From JAGMXM01 sp964458325 (GTDB lineage Bacteria; Verrucomicrobiota; Verrucomicrobiia; Limisphaerales; UBA1319), in contig CAYWIM010000063.1 of assembly GCA_964458325.1 (NCBI GenBank), forward strand, positions 1 to 27,801: 27,801 bases of DNA, in the 5' to 3' direction. Positions 1-8,199 of the stretch are shown one piece after another. Below the pieces are notes generated by a model. It searched no databases. It saw nothing but the letters and a program-made list of their open reading frames with translations, and was not told where the DNA came from. Numbering within the stretch: position 1 is the stretch's first letter; every line of letters starts with the position of its first letter. The translations under genes and the position numbers were made by a program.

Positions 1-137
1 TGTGAGCGAGGAGCAACACAGCCAGCGCGCCCAAGGCCCCCAGCCCGCAGGGGCGAGGCGGCGCCGGGCCCCGGGGCGGCCCGGGAAGGGCCGATCCGCC
101 GGCGCTGCGTTGATCCGCCTGGATACCTCGGCAACCG

Positions 138-1517
138 CTAATACTCGCGGTCCTCTTTCTGCCCCGGCGCCGGCACCGGGTATTTGCCGTCCGGGCCCGC
201 CACCAGCGGCGCCGCCGAATTCATCGTCAACCCATCCACGGTGGGCGCAAACTCGTGCTGGGCGTTCAGCATCTGATCGTAGGTGACGACCTGGCCCGTG
301 TGGGCCGCCATCCGGCCCATCGACGTGACCAGGCTTGCGACCGTTCCGCGCCGGGCCTCGTTGTAGGCGCGGCCGTTCCGGATGGCATCGATCAGGTCAT
401 CCCACTCGAGCTGGTAGGGGCTCTTCTCCGGCTGGGGGAACGCCCAGGCCAGATTCTCCTTCGTCATGTTGTGGCCGCGATAGGTCCGGACCCGGCCGGG
501 CGCGTGGCCCGAGGTCGAGATCACCGCGGATCCCTTCGTGCCGTGCCCGTAGCTGGCGAACTCCTCGTGGCATCCCGACATGCATCGCCCATTAAAGATC
601 AGCTTAGCGCCGTCGGGGAAGGTGTACTCGACGGCATAGACGTCGAAGTTTTGATCGACGGAATCGCCGCGGTAATGGCGGCCGCCGACGCCTTGGGCGG
701 CGACCGGCCATGCATTCTTCATCCAGCAGCATTCGTCGATCTGATGGATGTTGTAATCGCTGTAAATACCGCCGCTGGCCCAGAGGAAGCCGTGGAAGCG
801 CTGGACTTGATAGAGCAGCTCGTTCTGATCGGCCGGCCGCGGCCCGGCCTTGCCGCCCGGCCCGTGCATCCGATACGCCTGCAGCAGCATCAGATCCCCG
901 ATCTCGCCCTCCTGGATCCGCCGGTGCAGCTCCTGGCGGCCCCGGCAGTGCCGGACCATCAGCCCCACGCCCACCTTCAGGTTCTTTCGTTCGGACTCCT
1001 CCGCGAGCTGGAGCATGCGGCGGGTGGTGGGGCCATCGACGGTGATCGGCTTCTCCATGAACACGTTCAAACCCTTGGCGATCGCATAGGTGAAATGGAC
1101 CCACCGGAACGCCGGCGGCGTGGCAAAGATCGCCACATCGCCGGGCCGCAGACAATCCATCGCTTTCCGGTATCCGTCGAATCCGATGAACTGGCGGTCG
1201 GGCGGAACATCCATCTGGCCGGCGTGCCGGGCCTTGAGGTTTTGAAAGCTGCTGGTGAGCTTGCGCTCGAACACGTCCGCCATCGCCACCAGCTGGATCG
1301 GGCCGCTCTGTGTGGACAGCGCGTTGCTGGCCGCCCCCGTCCCCCGCCCGCCGCATCCGATCAGCGCGACGCGGATCGAGTCGCTGCCGGCCGCGTGCAC
1401 GGCAGGGATCGCCATCCCCGCCAGCGCCGAGGCTGCCACTGCCTTGCCCGTGCTCGCGATGAACTCGCGCCGCGTGATGCTTGTTTCGTCCCGATGCGAT
1501 TCCTGTGTTTGGTTCAT
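138..1517 (-). CDS. Tat-exported Gfo/Idh/MocA family oxidoreductase
   Basis: Predicted NAD(P)-dependent sugar or sugar-alcohol oxidoreductase, exported by the Tat pathway; the substrate cannot be told from sequence. The protein is 459 aa from the ATG at 1517. An upstream in-frame start at 1679 would only add a poor N-terminal extension that overlaps the divergent dUTPase gene. Residues 12-43 form a Tat signal: TRREF with RR at 16-17, a hydrophobic A/G-rich stretch, and a cleavage-like AVHAA. The Rossmann nucleotide-binding motif GCGGRG is at residues 54-59, and the family EKP motif (catalytic Lys about residue 156) follows. The length suits exported members of the family, which are abundant in Verrucomicrobiota and Planctomycetota. 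It is divergent from the dUTPase gene and has no obvious operon partner in the window. Family and export are confident; function is open. Confidence 0.92.
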   Translation of the reverse strand: MNQTQESHRDETSITRREFIASTGKAVAASALAGMAIPAVHAAGSDSIRVALIGCGGRGTGAASNALSTQSGPIQLVAMADVFERKLTSSFQNLKARHAGQMDVPPDRQFIGFDGYRKAMDCLRPGDVAIFATPPAFRWVHFTYAIAKGLNVFMEKPITVDGPTTRRMLQLAEESERKNLKVGVGLMVRHCRGRQELHRRIQEGEIGDLMLLQAYRMHGPGGKAGPRPADQNELLYQVQRFHGFLWASGGIYSDYNIHQIDECCWMKNAWPVAAQGVGGRHYRGDSVDQNFDVYAVEYTFPDGAKLIFNGRCMSGCHEEFASYGHGTKGSAVISTSGHAPGRVRTYRGHNMTKENLAWAFPQPEKSPYQLEWDDLIDAIRNGRAYNEARRGTVASLVTSMGRMAAHTGQVVTYDQMLNAQHEFAPTVDGLTMNSAAPLVAGPDGKYPVPAPGQKEDREY

Positions 1518-1626
1518 AGTCTTGCCGCTATTCCAAAGGCCCCATCCGATTCTGTCCAGCCTGAAATCCCTGGAGACACACTTGCGCTTGCCTCCCCGCC
1601 TTCTTTGTCCAATGCTCAGCGCATCT

Positions 1627-2007
1627 ATGGAAACGCTCGATTCATTGCAGGACATGTTCCGAATGCAGAAGCTGCTCAACGAGCGGATCGGGGTCCAAAC
1701 CGACGCGATGACCTCCGAGGAGCGAGCCCGGTGGACCTTGAACTACTGCCGGGCCATGTCGCAGGAGATCGCCGAGCTCACCGACAGCGTCCCGTGGAAG
1801 TGGTGGGCCAAATACCAGAAGTTCGACGAGCAGAACGCGCGGGTTGAAGTCGTGGACCTGTTCCACTTCCTCATCAGCGCCGCCCAGGTCCTCGGGATGA
1901 CCGCCGAGGACGTCTATGCCGCCTACCTGAAGAAAAACGCGGTCAATTTCTCCCGCCAGGAGCAGGGGTATACCCGCAAGGACGAAGGCGATTCCAAGCA
2001 CATCTGA
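1627..2007 (+). CDS. dUTP diphosphatase (dimeric, all-alpha NTP-PPase type)
   Basis: Likely hydrolyses dUTP to dUMP and pyrophosphate, keeping uracil out of DNA and supplying dUMP. The 126-aa protein begins METLDSLQDMFRMQKLLNER, which resembles the start of the dimeric dUTPase family. It then carries an EIAEL segment, a Trp-rich PWKWW segment and VEVVDLFHFL, giving the paired acidic helices (ExxE then ExxxD) that bind Mg in MazG-like all-alpha pyrophosphatases. A second in-frame ATG at 1612 is possible; neither has a good ribosome site. It is convergent with aroC, with only 9 bases between the two stop codons. The family is clear; dUTP rather than another NTP as substrate is inferred from similarity. 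Confidence 0.82.
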   Translation: METLDSLQDMFRMQKLLNERIGVQTDAMTSEERARWTLNYCRAMSQEIAELTDSVPWKWWAKYQKFDEQNARVEVVDLFHFLISAAQVLGMTAEDVYAAYLKKNAVNFSRQEQGYTRKDEGDSKHI

Positions 2008-2016
2008 GGGGAGGGA

Positions 2017-3117
2017 TCAAGGCAGAGGGGATTGTGGCTCCCCGCATTGCGCGCGGTGCCGCAAGGCGTGATCCACAAGCACCAAGGCGGCCATGGCCTC
2101 GACGATCGGCACGGCGCGCGGCAGGACGCATGGATCGTGTCGGCCCCGGCCCCGCAGCGTGGTCGAACGCCCCTGGGCATCCACCGTCTCCTGCTCGACC
2201 ATCACCGTCGCCACCGGCTTGAAAGCGACGCGGAAATAGATCGTCGCTCCATTCGAGATGCCGCCCTGGATTCCGCCCGACCAGTTCGTCCGCGTGGCCA
2301 CGCGGCCATCCCGGATGTAGAAGGCGTCGTTGTGTTCGATCCCGGTCATCTGGGTGCCGGCGAAGCCCGAGCCCACCTCGAATCCTTTGGCGGCGGGCAG
2401 GCTGAGCATCGCCTTGGCCAGATCGGCTTCGAGCTTGTCGAAGACCGGATCGCCCCAGCCGGGCGGCACGCCCCGCGCCACGCCGGTCACAATCCCTCCC
2501 ACGGTGTTCCCCTCGCGGCGGGTCCGCTCGATGAGCCGCAGCATCCGCTGGGCCGCGCGCGGATCCGGGCATCGGACCGGATTGGCCTCGACGTCCTGCG
2601 GTTGGACCTTCTCCATATCGACGGCGGCGGCGAGGGTGCGGACCTGCTGGACCCAGGCGAGCACCTCGACGCCAAACTGCTCCCGCAGCACCTTCCGGGC
2701 GATCGCCCCCGCGGCCACCCGGCCGATCGTCTCCCGCGCGCTCGAGCGGCCGCCCCCCTGCCAGTTGCGAAAACCGTATTTCGCCCAATAGGTGAAATCG
2801 GCGTGGGACGGCCTGAATTTGCCGGCCATTTCTGAGTAGGCTTCCGGGCGGGCGTCCTCGTTTCTCACCCACAGGCAGATCGGCGTGCCCAGCGTTTTGC
2901 CCTCGAACGTCCCGGATAGAATCTGGACCGTGTCCGATTCCTTGCGGGGCGAGACGATGGGCGACTGGCCGGGGCGGCGCCGGTCGAGGTCAGGCTGGAT
3001 GTCCGGCTCGGCAAGCTCGAGCCGGGGCGGGCACCCATCGACGATTGCGCCCACGCCGCCCCCATGCGACTCGCCCCATGTTGTCACGCGAAACAAATGC
3101 CCAAACGTGTTGCCCAT
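2017..3117 (-). CDS. aroC: Chorismate synthase
   Basis: Last step of the shikimate pathway: converts 5-enolpyruvylshikimate-3-phosphate to chorismate using reduced FMN, in the cytoplasm. The protein is 366 aa from the ATG at 3117, the usual family length. Signature blocks are present: GNTFGHLFRVTTWGESHG at the N-terminus, RRRPGQS with SPRKESD about residues 45-65, ARPEAYSEM and FRPSHADFTYWAKYG about residues 95-125, and GGGRSSARETIGRVAAGA after that. The C-terminal block includes the NDAFYIRDG and GGIQGGISNG segments. A start 10 codons upstream is possible but adds nonconserved sequence. It is divergent from the FAD oxidoreductase gene, and no other aromatic-pathway gene lies nearby. Confidence 0.97.
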   Translation of the reverse strand: MGNTFGHLFRVTTWGESHGGGVGAIVDGCPPRLELAEPDIQPDLDRRRPGQSPIVSPRKESDTVQILSGTFEGKTLGTPICLWVRNEDARPEAYSEMAGKFRPSHADFTYWAKYGFRNWQGGGRSSARETIGRVAAGAIARKVLREQFGVEVLAWVQQVRTLAAAVDMEKVQPQDVEANPVRCPDPRAAQRMLRLIERTRREGNTVGGIVTGVARGVPPGWGDPVFDKLEADLAKAMLSLPAAKGFEVGSGFAGTQMTGIEHNDAFYIRDGRVATRTNWSGGIQGGISNGATIYFRVAFKPVATVMVEQETVDAQGRSTTLRGRGRHDPCVLPRAVPIVEAMAALVLVDHALRHRAQCGEPQSPLP

Positions 3118-3210
3118 GCTCGCACCATGCGCGAAAATCGCATTCACGACAAGCCTTGGCGCATCGCATTTGCCTTCCCCGCGCGGCTTCGAGTCGCTAT
3201 CCTGGCATCC

Positions 3211-5634
3211 ATGCGCTTATCGCTTTGCAGCAGCTCATTGCGGCCGATCGCCGTGCTGCTGGTCTGCCTGCCCGGGATGATCGGCTTGGGCGTTCAACCG
3301 CTTTCCGCGGCGGGAGCTCGAGCCGGCCTGATCCTGGCGGAAGCCGAGAGTTTTACCCGACGCGGCGGGTGGGTTATCGACCCGCAATTCATGGACATCA
3401 TGGGCTCGCCGTATCTGCTGGCGCACGGCCTCGGGCGCCCGGTCGCCGACGCGGCCACCGATGTCTCGATCCCCGCAGCCGGCCGGTATCGGGTTTGGGT
3501 TCGGACCAAGGATTGGGTTGCCTATTGGAATGCGAAGGGCGCACCCGGGCGTTTCCAGGTGCTTGTCAGCGGCCGTGCGCTCGAGACCGTCTTCGGCGCC
3601 GCCGGTGCCGAGTGGCACTGGCAGGACGGCGGGCTCATCGATCTTCCGGCAGGCAAAATCTCTCTTGCGTTGCACGATCTCACCGGATTCGAGGGGCGGT
3701 GCGACGCGGTGCTGTTGTCGCGGGATCCGGATTTCGCTCCGCCGAATCGGGATCCGGCGATGACCATCTTTCGCCGGGCGTGCCTGGGTCTGCCGGAGGA
3801 ACCGGAGCGGGCAGGCGAGTACGATTTTGTCGTCACGGGCGGCGGGATCGCGGGGACGTGCGCGGCGCTGGCGGCGGCGCGGCTGGGGCTGAAGGTGGCG
3901 CTGGTGCAGGACCGGCCGGTGCTCGGCGGCAACAACAGCTCCGAGGTGCGCGTCTGGCTCCAGGGCGCCCGCAACGACGAGCCGTGGCCGAAAATCGGGG
4001 ACGTCGTAGCCGAACTCGAGCAGGAGCGCCGCGCCCATTACGGCCCGGCGAACACAGCGGACCTGTACGAGGACGAGAAGAAGCTGGCCATCGTGCGCGC
4101 CGAGCCCAACATCACCCTCCTGCTCGAACACCGCGTCAACGGTGTCGAGGTGGCAAACCACCGAATCGAGGCTGTGGTTGCCCAATCGATCGTCAGCGGA
4201 AAGCGCCTGAGGATCGCCGGGCGATGGTTTGCAGACTGCACGGGCGACGCCTCGGTCGGCGTTCGGGCGGGCGCCGACTTCGACATGCAATCCAAGGGCC
4301 ACATGGGGCCGTGCAACCTCTGGAACGTCTGTGAGGCCAAGGATGCCGCAGGCGCCGTCTCGGCCGAGCCCATCCCCTTCCCGCGCTGCCCATGGGCGCT
4401 GGATCTTTCGGACAAGCCTTTCCCTGGCCGCAGCCCGACAAATCCCAACCCGAACCAGCTGGGCGGATGGTATTGGGAGAGCGGTTTCGACTGGGATCCC
4501 ATCCAGGAGATGGAGCAGATCCGGGACTGGAATTTCCGCGCGATGTACGGCGCATGGGATGCGCTGAAGAACGTGGACAAAGTCCTGCCCAACTACATCC
4601 TGAACTGGTCGGCCCATATCCTCGGCAAACGCGAGTCCCGGCGTCTCATGGGCGATGTGATTCTCACGCTCGAGCACCTCGAAAAAGACCGGCAGTTCCC
4701 CGATCCCGCGGCCCCCACGGGCTGGAGCAACGATCTCCACCTTCCCGATCCGCGGTATGAAAAGGGATTCGAAGGGGATGCCTTCATTGCCCGCGCCCAT
4801 TTCGGACAGTACCCGGCCCTCGGCGCCAGCCGGCCTTACTGGATCCCCTACCGCTGCCTCTACTCGCGCAACATCGCCAACCTCTTCATGGCCGGACGCA
4901 ACATCAGCGTGGCCCACGAAGCCCTCGGCGCCGTCCGCGTGATGCGGACCTGCGGCGCCGAAGGCGAGGTCATCGGCATGGCGGCCAGCCTGTGCCGCAA
5001 GCACAATGCCACCCCGCGCGCAGTTTATGAAACGCATCTTTCGGAATTGCAGGACCTGATGCGGCGCGGTGCCGGGAAGGTCGAGGGGGCGCGAATTCCC
5101 TACATCAACCAGGGGCGCCGCGTCGCTCCCGCAGCCCGCGCCGCCCGCGTGCCGCCCGCGATCGATCTTGCCCTTCCCGCGTGGCTCCAGACAGCCGGCG
5201 CCAACCTCGCCCGCGCCGCGCGTATCACCCTCCCGGGCGCTTCAGAAACCGGCTCGCAATCTGCGCCATTGCTCAACGACGGCCTCATCCGCGTCGACGA
5301 CAACGCGGGCCGCTGGGTTCATCGCGCCCCCCTCCCCCACTGGATCGAATTCGCCTGGAACGCCCCGGTCCGCATCGGCGCCGCGCGCATCGTCTCCGGC
5401 TACTACTCCGACGGCGCCGTGCAAGCGCCAATCCAGGATTTCCTCTTTCAGTGGCACGACGGCGCCGCATGGAAGGACATTCCCGGCGGAGCAATCCGCG
5501 GCAACCCCCTCCCTGTCTGGTCCGGTCCATTCGATCCCGTCCAGACCGCTCGGATCCGGCTCGGCGTCACTGCCACCCAGAACGACATCTCCCGGATCTG
5601 GGAGGTTGAGCTCTATGGGCGAAGGACGGAATGA
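3211..5634 (+). CDS. Secreted FAD-dependent oxidoreductase with flanking carbohydrate-binding-like domains
   Basis: 807-aa exported flavoprotein of the 'FAD-dependent oxidoreductase' family (Pfam FAD_oxidored); the substrate is unknown. The ATG at 3211 starts a Sec signal peptide (MRLSLCSSSLRPIAVLLVCL, cleavage near LSAAGA). Residues about 30-190 look like a beta-sandwich similar to those found in polysaccharide lyases and golvesin-type proteins (AEAESF...GGWVIDPQF...YRVWVRT). The dinucleotide-binding fold starts about residue 205 with VVTGGGIAGTCAALAAARLG (GxGxxG about 210-215), followed by VLGGNNSSEVRVW. A second FAD motif, FADCTGDASVG, lies near residue 345, and FMAGRNISVAHEALGAVRVM near residue 560. 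The last ~150 residues (LNDGLIRVDDNAGRW... to IWEVELYG) resemble an F5/8 type C (discoidin) domain. This layout suggests an oxidase acting on a sugar or polymer in the periplasm. It is convergent with the decarboxylase gene, stops 4 bases apart. Confidence 0.9.
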   Translation: MRLSLCSSSLRPIAVLLVCLPGMIGLGVQPLSAAGARAGLILAEAESFTRRGGWVIDPQFMDIMGSPYLLAHGLGRPVADAATDVSIPAAGRYRVWVRTKDWVAYWNAKGAPGRFQVLVSGRALETVFGAAGAEWHWQDGGLIDLPAGKISLALHDLTGFEGRCDAVLLSRDPDFAPPNRDPAMTIFRRACLGLPEEPERAGEYDFVVTGGGIAGTCAALAAARLGLKVALVQDRPVLGGNNSSEVRVWLQGARNDEPWPKIGDVVAELEQERRAHYGPANTADLYEDEKKLAIVRAEPNITLLLEHRVNGVEVANHRIEAVVAQSIVSGKRLRIAGRWFADCTGDASVGVRAGADFDMQSKGHMGPCNLWNVCEAKDAAGAVSAEPIPFPRCPWALDLSDKPFPGRSPTNPNPNQLGGWYWESGFDWDPIQEMEQIRDWNFRAMYGAWDALKNVDKVLPNYILNWSAHILGKRESRRLMGDVILTLEHLEKDRQFPDPAAPTGWSNDLHLPDPRYEKGFEGDAFIARAHFGQYPALGASRPYWIPYRCLYSRNIANLFMAGRNISVAHEALGAVRVMRTCGAEGEVIGMAASLCRKHNATPRAVYETHLSELQDLMRRGAGKVEGARIPYINQGRRVAPAARAARVPPAIDLALPAWLQTAGANLARAARITLPGASETGSQSAPLLNDGLIRVDDNAGRWVHRAPLPHWIEFAWNAPVRIGAARIVSGYYSDGAVQAPIQDFLFQWHDGAAWKDIPGGAIRGNPLPVWSGPFDPVQTARIRLGVTATQNDISRIWEVELYGRRTE

Positions 5635-5638
5635 TCCG

Positions 5639-6772
5639 TCATTCGTCATTCTCATGCACCACCTTGGCGGGGGGGAACCCGTTGAACCAAGTGGCCGACG
5701 CGTTGCTATAAGCGCCGATGTTTTCGCTGTAGACCAGGTCGTCGATCTCGAGGTCCGGCAGCTCCTCGGACAGGGACACCACATCGAGCGAATCGCAGGT
5801 CTGGCCGAACACGGCGCACACCTCGGTCGCCCCCTTCTTAAAGGCCTTCAGGTGGTATTGGCAATGATCGAACAAGATGCCCGAAAAGGTGTGATAGACG
5901 CCGTCGTCGATGTAGTAGCAGGTCTTGCCGTCGCGGACAGCCTTGCCGATGATCCGGGCGACCGACCAGGCCGCAGTCGCCACCAGGAACCGGCCAGGCT
6001 CGGCGATGATCTCGATGTCTTTGGGAAACAGGCGGTCGATCTCGGCGTTGATCTTGCGGGCCAGGAGCGCGAACGGCTTGACGTGCCGGTTATAGGGAGC
6101 CGGGAAGCCGCCGCCGATATCGAGGATCTTGATCTCGTGCCCGCGGTCGAGCGCCTCGCGCATCACCGCCGCCGAAATGTTCAGCGCCTGGACGAAATTC
6201 TGGAAATTCGTGCATTGGCTGCCGACGTGGAAGCTGACGCCCTCGACGACCAGGCCGATGCGGAACGACTCCTCGATGAGATCGACCGCCTCGCCTGGAT
6301 CGCAGCCGAACTTGGTGGACAGCTCGACCATCGAGCCGGTGTTGGGGACGCGGAGGCGGAGGATCACGCCCGCATGGGGCGCGTATTGGCGGATCTTGAG
6401 CAGCTCGTTGCGGTTGTCGAACGTCACCAGGGGCTTGTATGGATCGAGCTCCTGGAGGGTTTCCTTCGGCTTGGTCGGGTTGGCATAGATGATCTTGTCC
6501 CAGATGAAATCCTGCCGCTCTTTGGCCGGCAGGCGCCGGATGTTCTCGTGGACCAGCAGGAACTCCGGCATCGAGGCAACGTCGAAGCTGGCCCCGGCGC
6601 GGTAAAACGTGCGGACGATCGCGGGATCGGGGTTGGCCTTGACCGCATAGTAGGCCTGGACGCGCGGGAGATGTTTCCGGAACTCGGCGTAATTATGCCG
6701 CAGCCGCTGGTGATCGATCACCACCAGCGGCGTTCCATGCTGGCGGGCCAGTTGGCGCAGTCGTCGGATCAT
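5639..6772 (-). CDS. Ornithine/lysine decarboxylase-like PLP enzyme (fold type III)
   Basis: Predicted to decarboxylate ornithine to putrescine (or lysine to cadaverine). The 377-aa protein has the alanine-racemase-fold decarboxylase motifs: PLP-lysine in YAVKANPDP (K45), SFHVGSQC, the glycine loop DIGGGFP, the phosphate-binding EPGRFLVATA, and the active-site cysteine in FGQTCDSLD (C326), equivalent to the GPTCDGLD segment of eukaryotic-type ODC. ENIGAYS and FNGF near the C-terminus also match ODC. Its ATG overlaps the stop of the upstream deoxyhypusine synthase-like gene (ATGA), so the two are translationally coupled in a polyamine operon. A carboxynorspermidine decarboxylase role is less likely because the TCDSLD motif is ODC-like. 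Ornithine versus lysine preference cannot be settled here. Confidence 0.88.
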   Translation of the reverse strand: MIRRLRQLARQHGTPLVVIDHQRLRHNYAEFRKHLPRVQAYYAVKANPDPAIVRTFYRAGASFDVASMPEFLLVHENIRRLPAKERQDFIWDKIIYANPTKPKETLQELDPYKPLVTFDNRNELLKIRQYAPHAGVILRLRVPNTGSMVELSTKFGCDPGEAVDLIEESFRIGLVVEGVSFHVGSQCTNFQNFVQALNISAAVMREALDRGHEIKILDIGGGFPAPYNRHVKPFALLARKINAEIDRLFPKDIEIIAEPGRFLVATAAWSVARIIGKAVRDGKTCYYIDDGVYHTFSGILFDHCQYHLKAFKKGATEVCAVFGQTCDSLDVVSLSEELPDLEIDDLVYSENIGAYSNASATWFNGFPPAKVVHENDE

Positions 6773-7977
6773 TCCAGCACCGGTTCGGATCCATCGATCA
6801 TCTTGACCCGGTTGTGTAGAAAGTATTCCTTGACCAGTGCCTTGGTCATCCGATCGCGCTGGTCATAGAGCCGCTTCAGCGCGCGCGGCTTGTGGCTGGC
6901 CAGCGCGTAATGCGCCAGGATCGGCATGGCGATGGTCGTGTCCGTGTAGCACACGACAGCGTCGGGCAGGCGGTTCGGATCCACCTTGCCCCAGCTGACG
7001 GCTTCGCTGGGGGTTGCCCCGGAGAGGCCGCCGGTATCCGGACGCGCGTCGGTGACCTGTAGAAAATAATCCTGGCCGAACTCCTTGATCCGAAGCACCT
7101 CCTGGATCTGCGGCTCCGTCTGCAGCATGAAGTTCTTCGGGCTGCCGCCTCCCCAAAGGACGACGGCGCTCTTGCCGCCCGCGCGCTTGGCCGCCAGCAC
7201 GAACGCGGTCGTCTCATTGACATCGATCGACGGATTGATCCGCAGCCGGTTGCCCCTCAGCTCGACGCCGGCGACGTTCATCCCGATCGTCGAGTCCCCC
7301 GGCGAGGACGTGTAGCAGGGCACCCCAGCCCGATAGGCCGCCGCCAGCACCGACACGTCTTTGAGCTTGTTCTTGCGCTCCCACTCCGCAGCGTATTTGC
7401 CCAGCAGGTGATGCAGCTCGGCCGTCCCCATCTCCTTCTGGAACTCGGGCTGGATGAGAATGGCGCGCAGGATCTCGTCGGTGGCCATCAGGCAATCGCT
7501 GTAGCCCAGGAGCACGTCATAGATCCGAACGATGTCGTTATTGCGCAGCTCGGTGTCGTCGATGCGGAAGCTGCCGACCCGGACCGGATAATTGAGGGCG
7601 AAGTGGAGGTCGTGATACAGGTTGGCGCCCGTCGCCACGATCCAGTCGACGAAGCCGGCCTTGATCAGCGGGATCACGCTCGAGCAGCCCAGCCCGGCTG
7701 GCGTCAGCGCGCCCGAAAGCGTCATTCCCACCGTCACGTCCGGGGCCAGCATCTTTTTCGCGAACAGCTGGCAGCCCTCCTTGAGCCGCGCCGCGTTGTA
7801 GGCCAGAAACACGTCGTCGACGAGACGCTCGACCGATTCCTTTCCCGTGATGTTGGCGGGCTGGATCCGCTGGCCCGACAGAAATTTCTCTCGCTGGGCT
7901 CGCTTCTTTTTCCGGAGCCAGTCCGGCAGTTCCGACACGTTCGCTCGATACCGGCGGTGTTGAGTAGCCTTTGGCAT
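6769..7977 (-). CDS. Deoxyhypusine synthase-like protein (probable polyamine aminobutyltransferase)
   Basis: 402 aa from the ATG at 7977; a TTG three codons earlier is also in frame. Homologous to deoxyhypusine synthase, which in eukaryotes and archaea transfers the aminobutyl group of spermidine to a lysine of eIF5A using NAD. The catalytic block is intact: GGLSGATPSEAVSWGKV, with the lysine that forms the enzyme-intermediate imine at K331. NAD-fold segments are also present (VGMTLSGALTPAGLG, VATGANLYHDLHFAL, GVPCYTSSPGDSTIG). Bacteria lack eIF5A, so the acceptor must differ. Coupling to an ornithine decarboxylase gene points to a free diamine, for example putrescine giving homospermidine, which is an inference from context and from what is thought about bacterial homologues. 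A plausible promoter lies 30-60 bases upstream. Confidence 0.9.
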   Translation of the reverse strand: MPKATQHRRYRANVSELPDWLRKKKRAQREKFLSGQRIQPANITGKESVERLVDDVFLAYNAARLKEGCQLFAKKMLAPDVTVGMTLSGALTPAGLGCSSVIPLIKAGFVDWIVATGANLYHDLHFALNYPVRVGSFRIDDTELRNNDIVRIYDVLLGYSDCLMATDEILRAILIQPEFQKEMGTAELHHLLGKYAAEWERKNKLKDVSVLAAAYRAGVPCYTSSPGDSTIGMNVAGVELRGNRLRINPSIDVNETTAFVLAAKRAGGKSAVVLWGGGSPKNFMLQTEPQIQEVLRIKEFGQDYFLQVTDARPDTGGLSGATPSEAVSWGKVDPNRLPDAVVCYTDTTIAMPILAHYALASHKPRALKRLYDQRDRMTKALVKEYFLHNRVKMIDGSEPVLE

Positions 7978-8008
7978 ATGATTCAATTCGACTTTCTATT
8001 GAAGCCCC

Positions 8009-8036
8009 ACAATACGTCAGCCCCGCCGCTTGCCAA
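8009..8036 (-). promoter_or_regulatory. Candidate sigma70-type promoter for the DHS-like/decarboxylase operon
   Basis: On the minus strand a TTGGCA (8036-8031) and a TATTGT (8014-8009) are separated by 16 bases. The -10 box ends about 30 bases before the ATG at 7977. This is a fair match to a housekeeping promoter at the right place, but such matches are common, so it is tentative. Confidence 0.33.
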
Positions 8037-8053
8037 ACCTTTTTTCGACAAAC

Positions 8054-8145
8054 TCGCAGCCGCCGAGGCGGCGAGTGGATCAAGACCAATGGGGATTAAA
8101 TAATTGACGTATTAAAATCTCGCTGGCAGCCGCCGAGGCGACGAG
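8054..8145. repeat. Pair of near-identical 20-bp hairpin repeats flanking an AT-rich spacer
   Basis: GCAGCCGCCGAGGCGGCGAG at 8056-8075 recurs at 8126-8145 with a single mismatch (A for G at position 16), in the same orientation, 70 bases apart. Each copy contains an internal GCCGC...GCGGC-type inverted repeat, perfect in the first copy and weakened in the second, and could fold into a small hairpin. Between them lies one copy of the dispersed GGGG...TTGAC motif (8086-8114). The arrangement resembles a REP-type extragenic element and occupies most of the divergent promoter region between the deoxyhypusine synthase-like and agmatine deiminase genes. Confidence 0.5.
8086..8114 (+). repeat. Dispersed intergenic motif, copy A
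   Basis: CCAATGGGGATTAAATAATTGACGTATTA. It shares CAATGGGG, a short AT-rich run, and TTGACRTAT with copies at 13765 and 25847. It is the most diverged of the three clear copies and sits between two hairpin repeats. Confidence 0.5.
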
Positions 8146-8199
8146 GCGGATGCCGGTTGCATCCGCACCAAAAACCGGTAGGGTCGCCGCCATTGGATT

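Noticed and set aside
1..137. Possible N-terminus of a further minus-strand gene (hydrophobic run GLGALGALAVLLLAH in one frame)
   Set aside because: It could be a signal peptide of a gene continuing past base 1, but no start codon or homology could be established from 137 bases.
2..286. 94-codon plus-strand frame at the window start
   Set aside because: Low-complexity Arg/Pro/Ala translation that overlaps the 3' end of the oxidoreductase gene; typical shadow frame of high-GC DNA.
255..1847. 530-codon plus-strand frame opposite the Gfo/Idh/MocA gene
   Set aside because: The antisense frame has no recognisable domain, while the minus strand has a Tat signal and Rossmann motif.
3235..5037. 600-codon minus-strand frame opposite the FAD oxidoreductase
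   Set aside because: Antisense shadow; the plus strand carries clear FAD motifs.
5069..6868. 599-codon plus-strand frame across the FAD gene end and the decarboxylase
   Set aside because: Spans two real genes in the wrong frame or strand and has no domain signature.
8031..8145. CRISPR-like array from the repeated 20-mer
   Set aside because: Only two repeats, 70 bases apart, with no cas genes.
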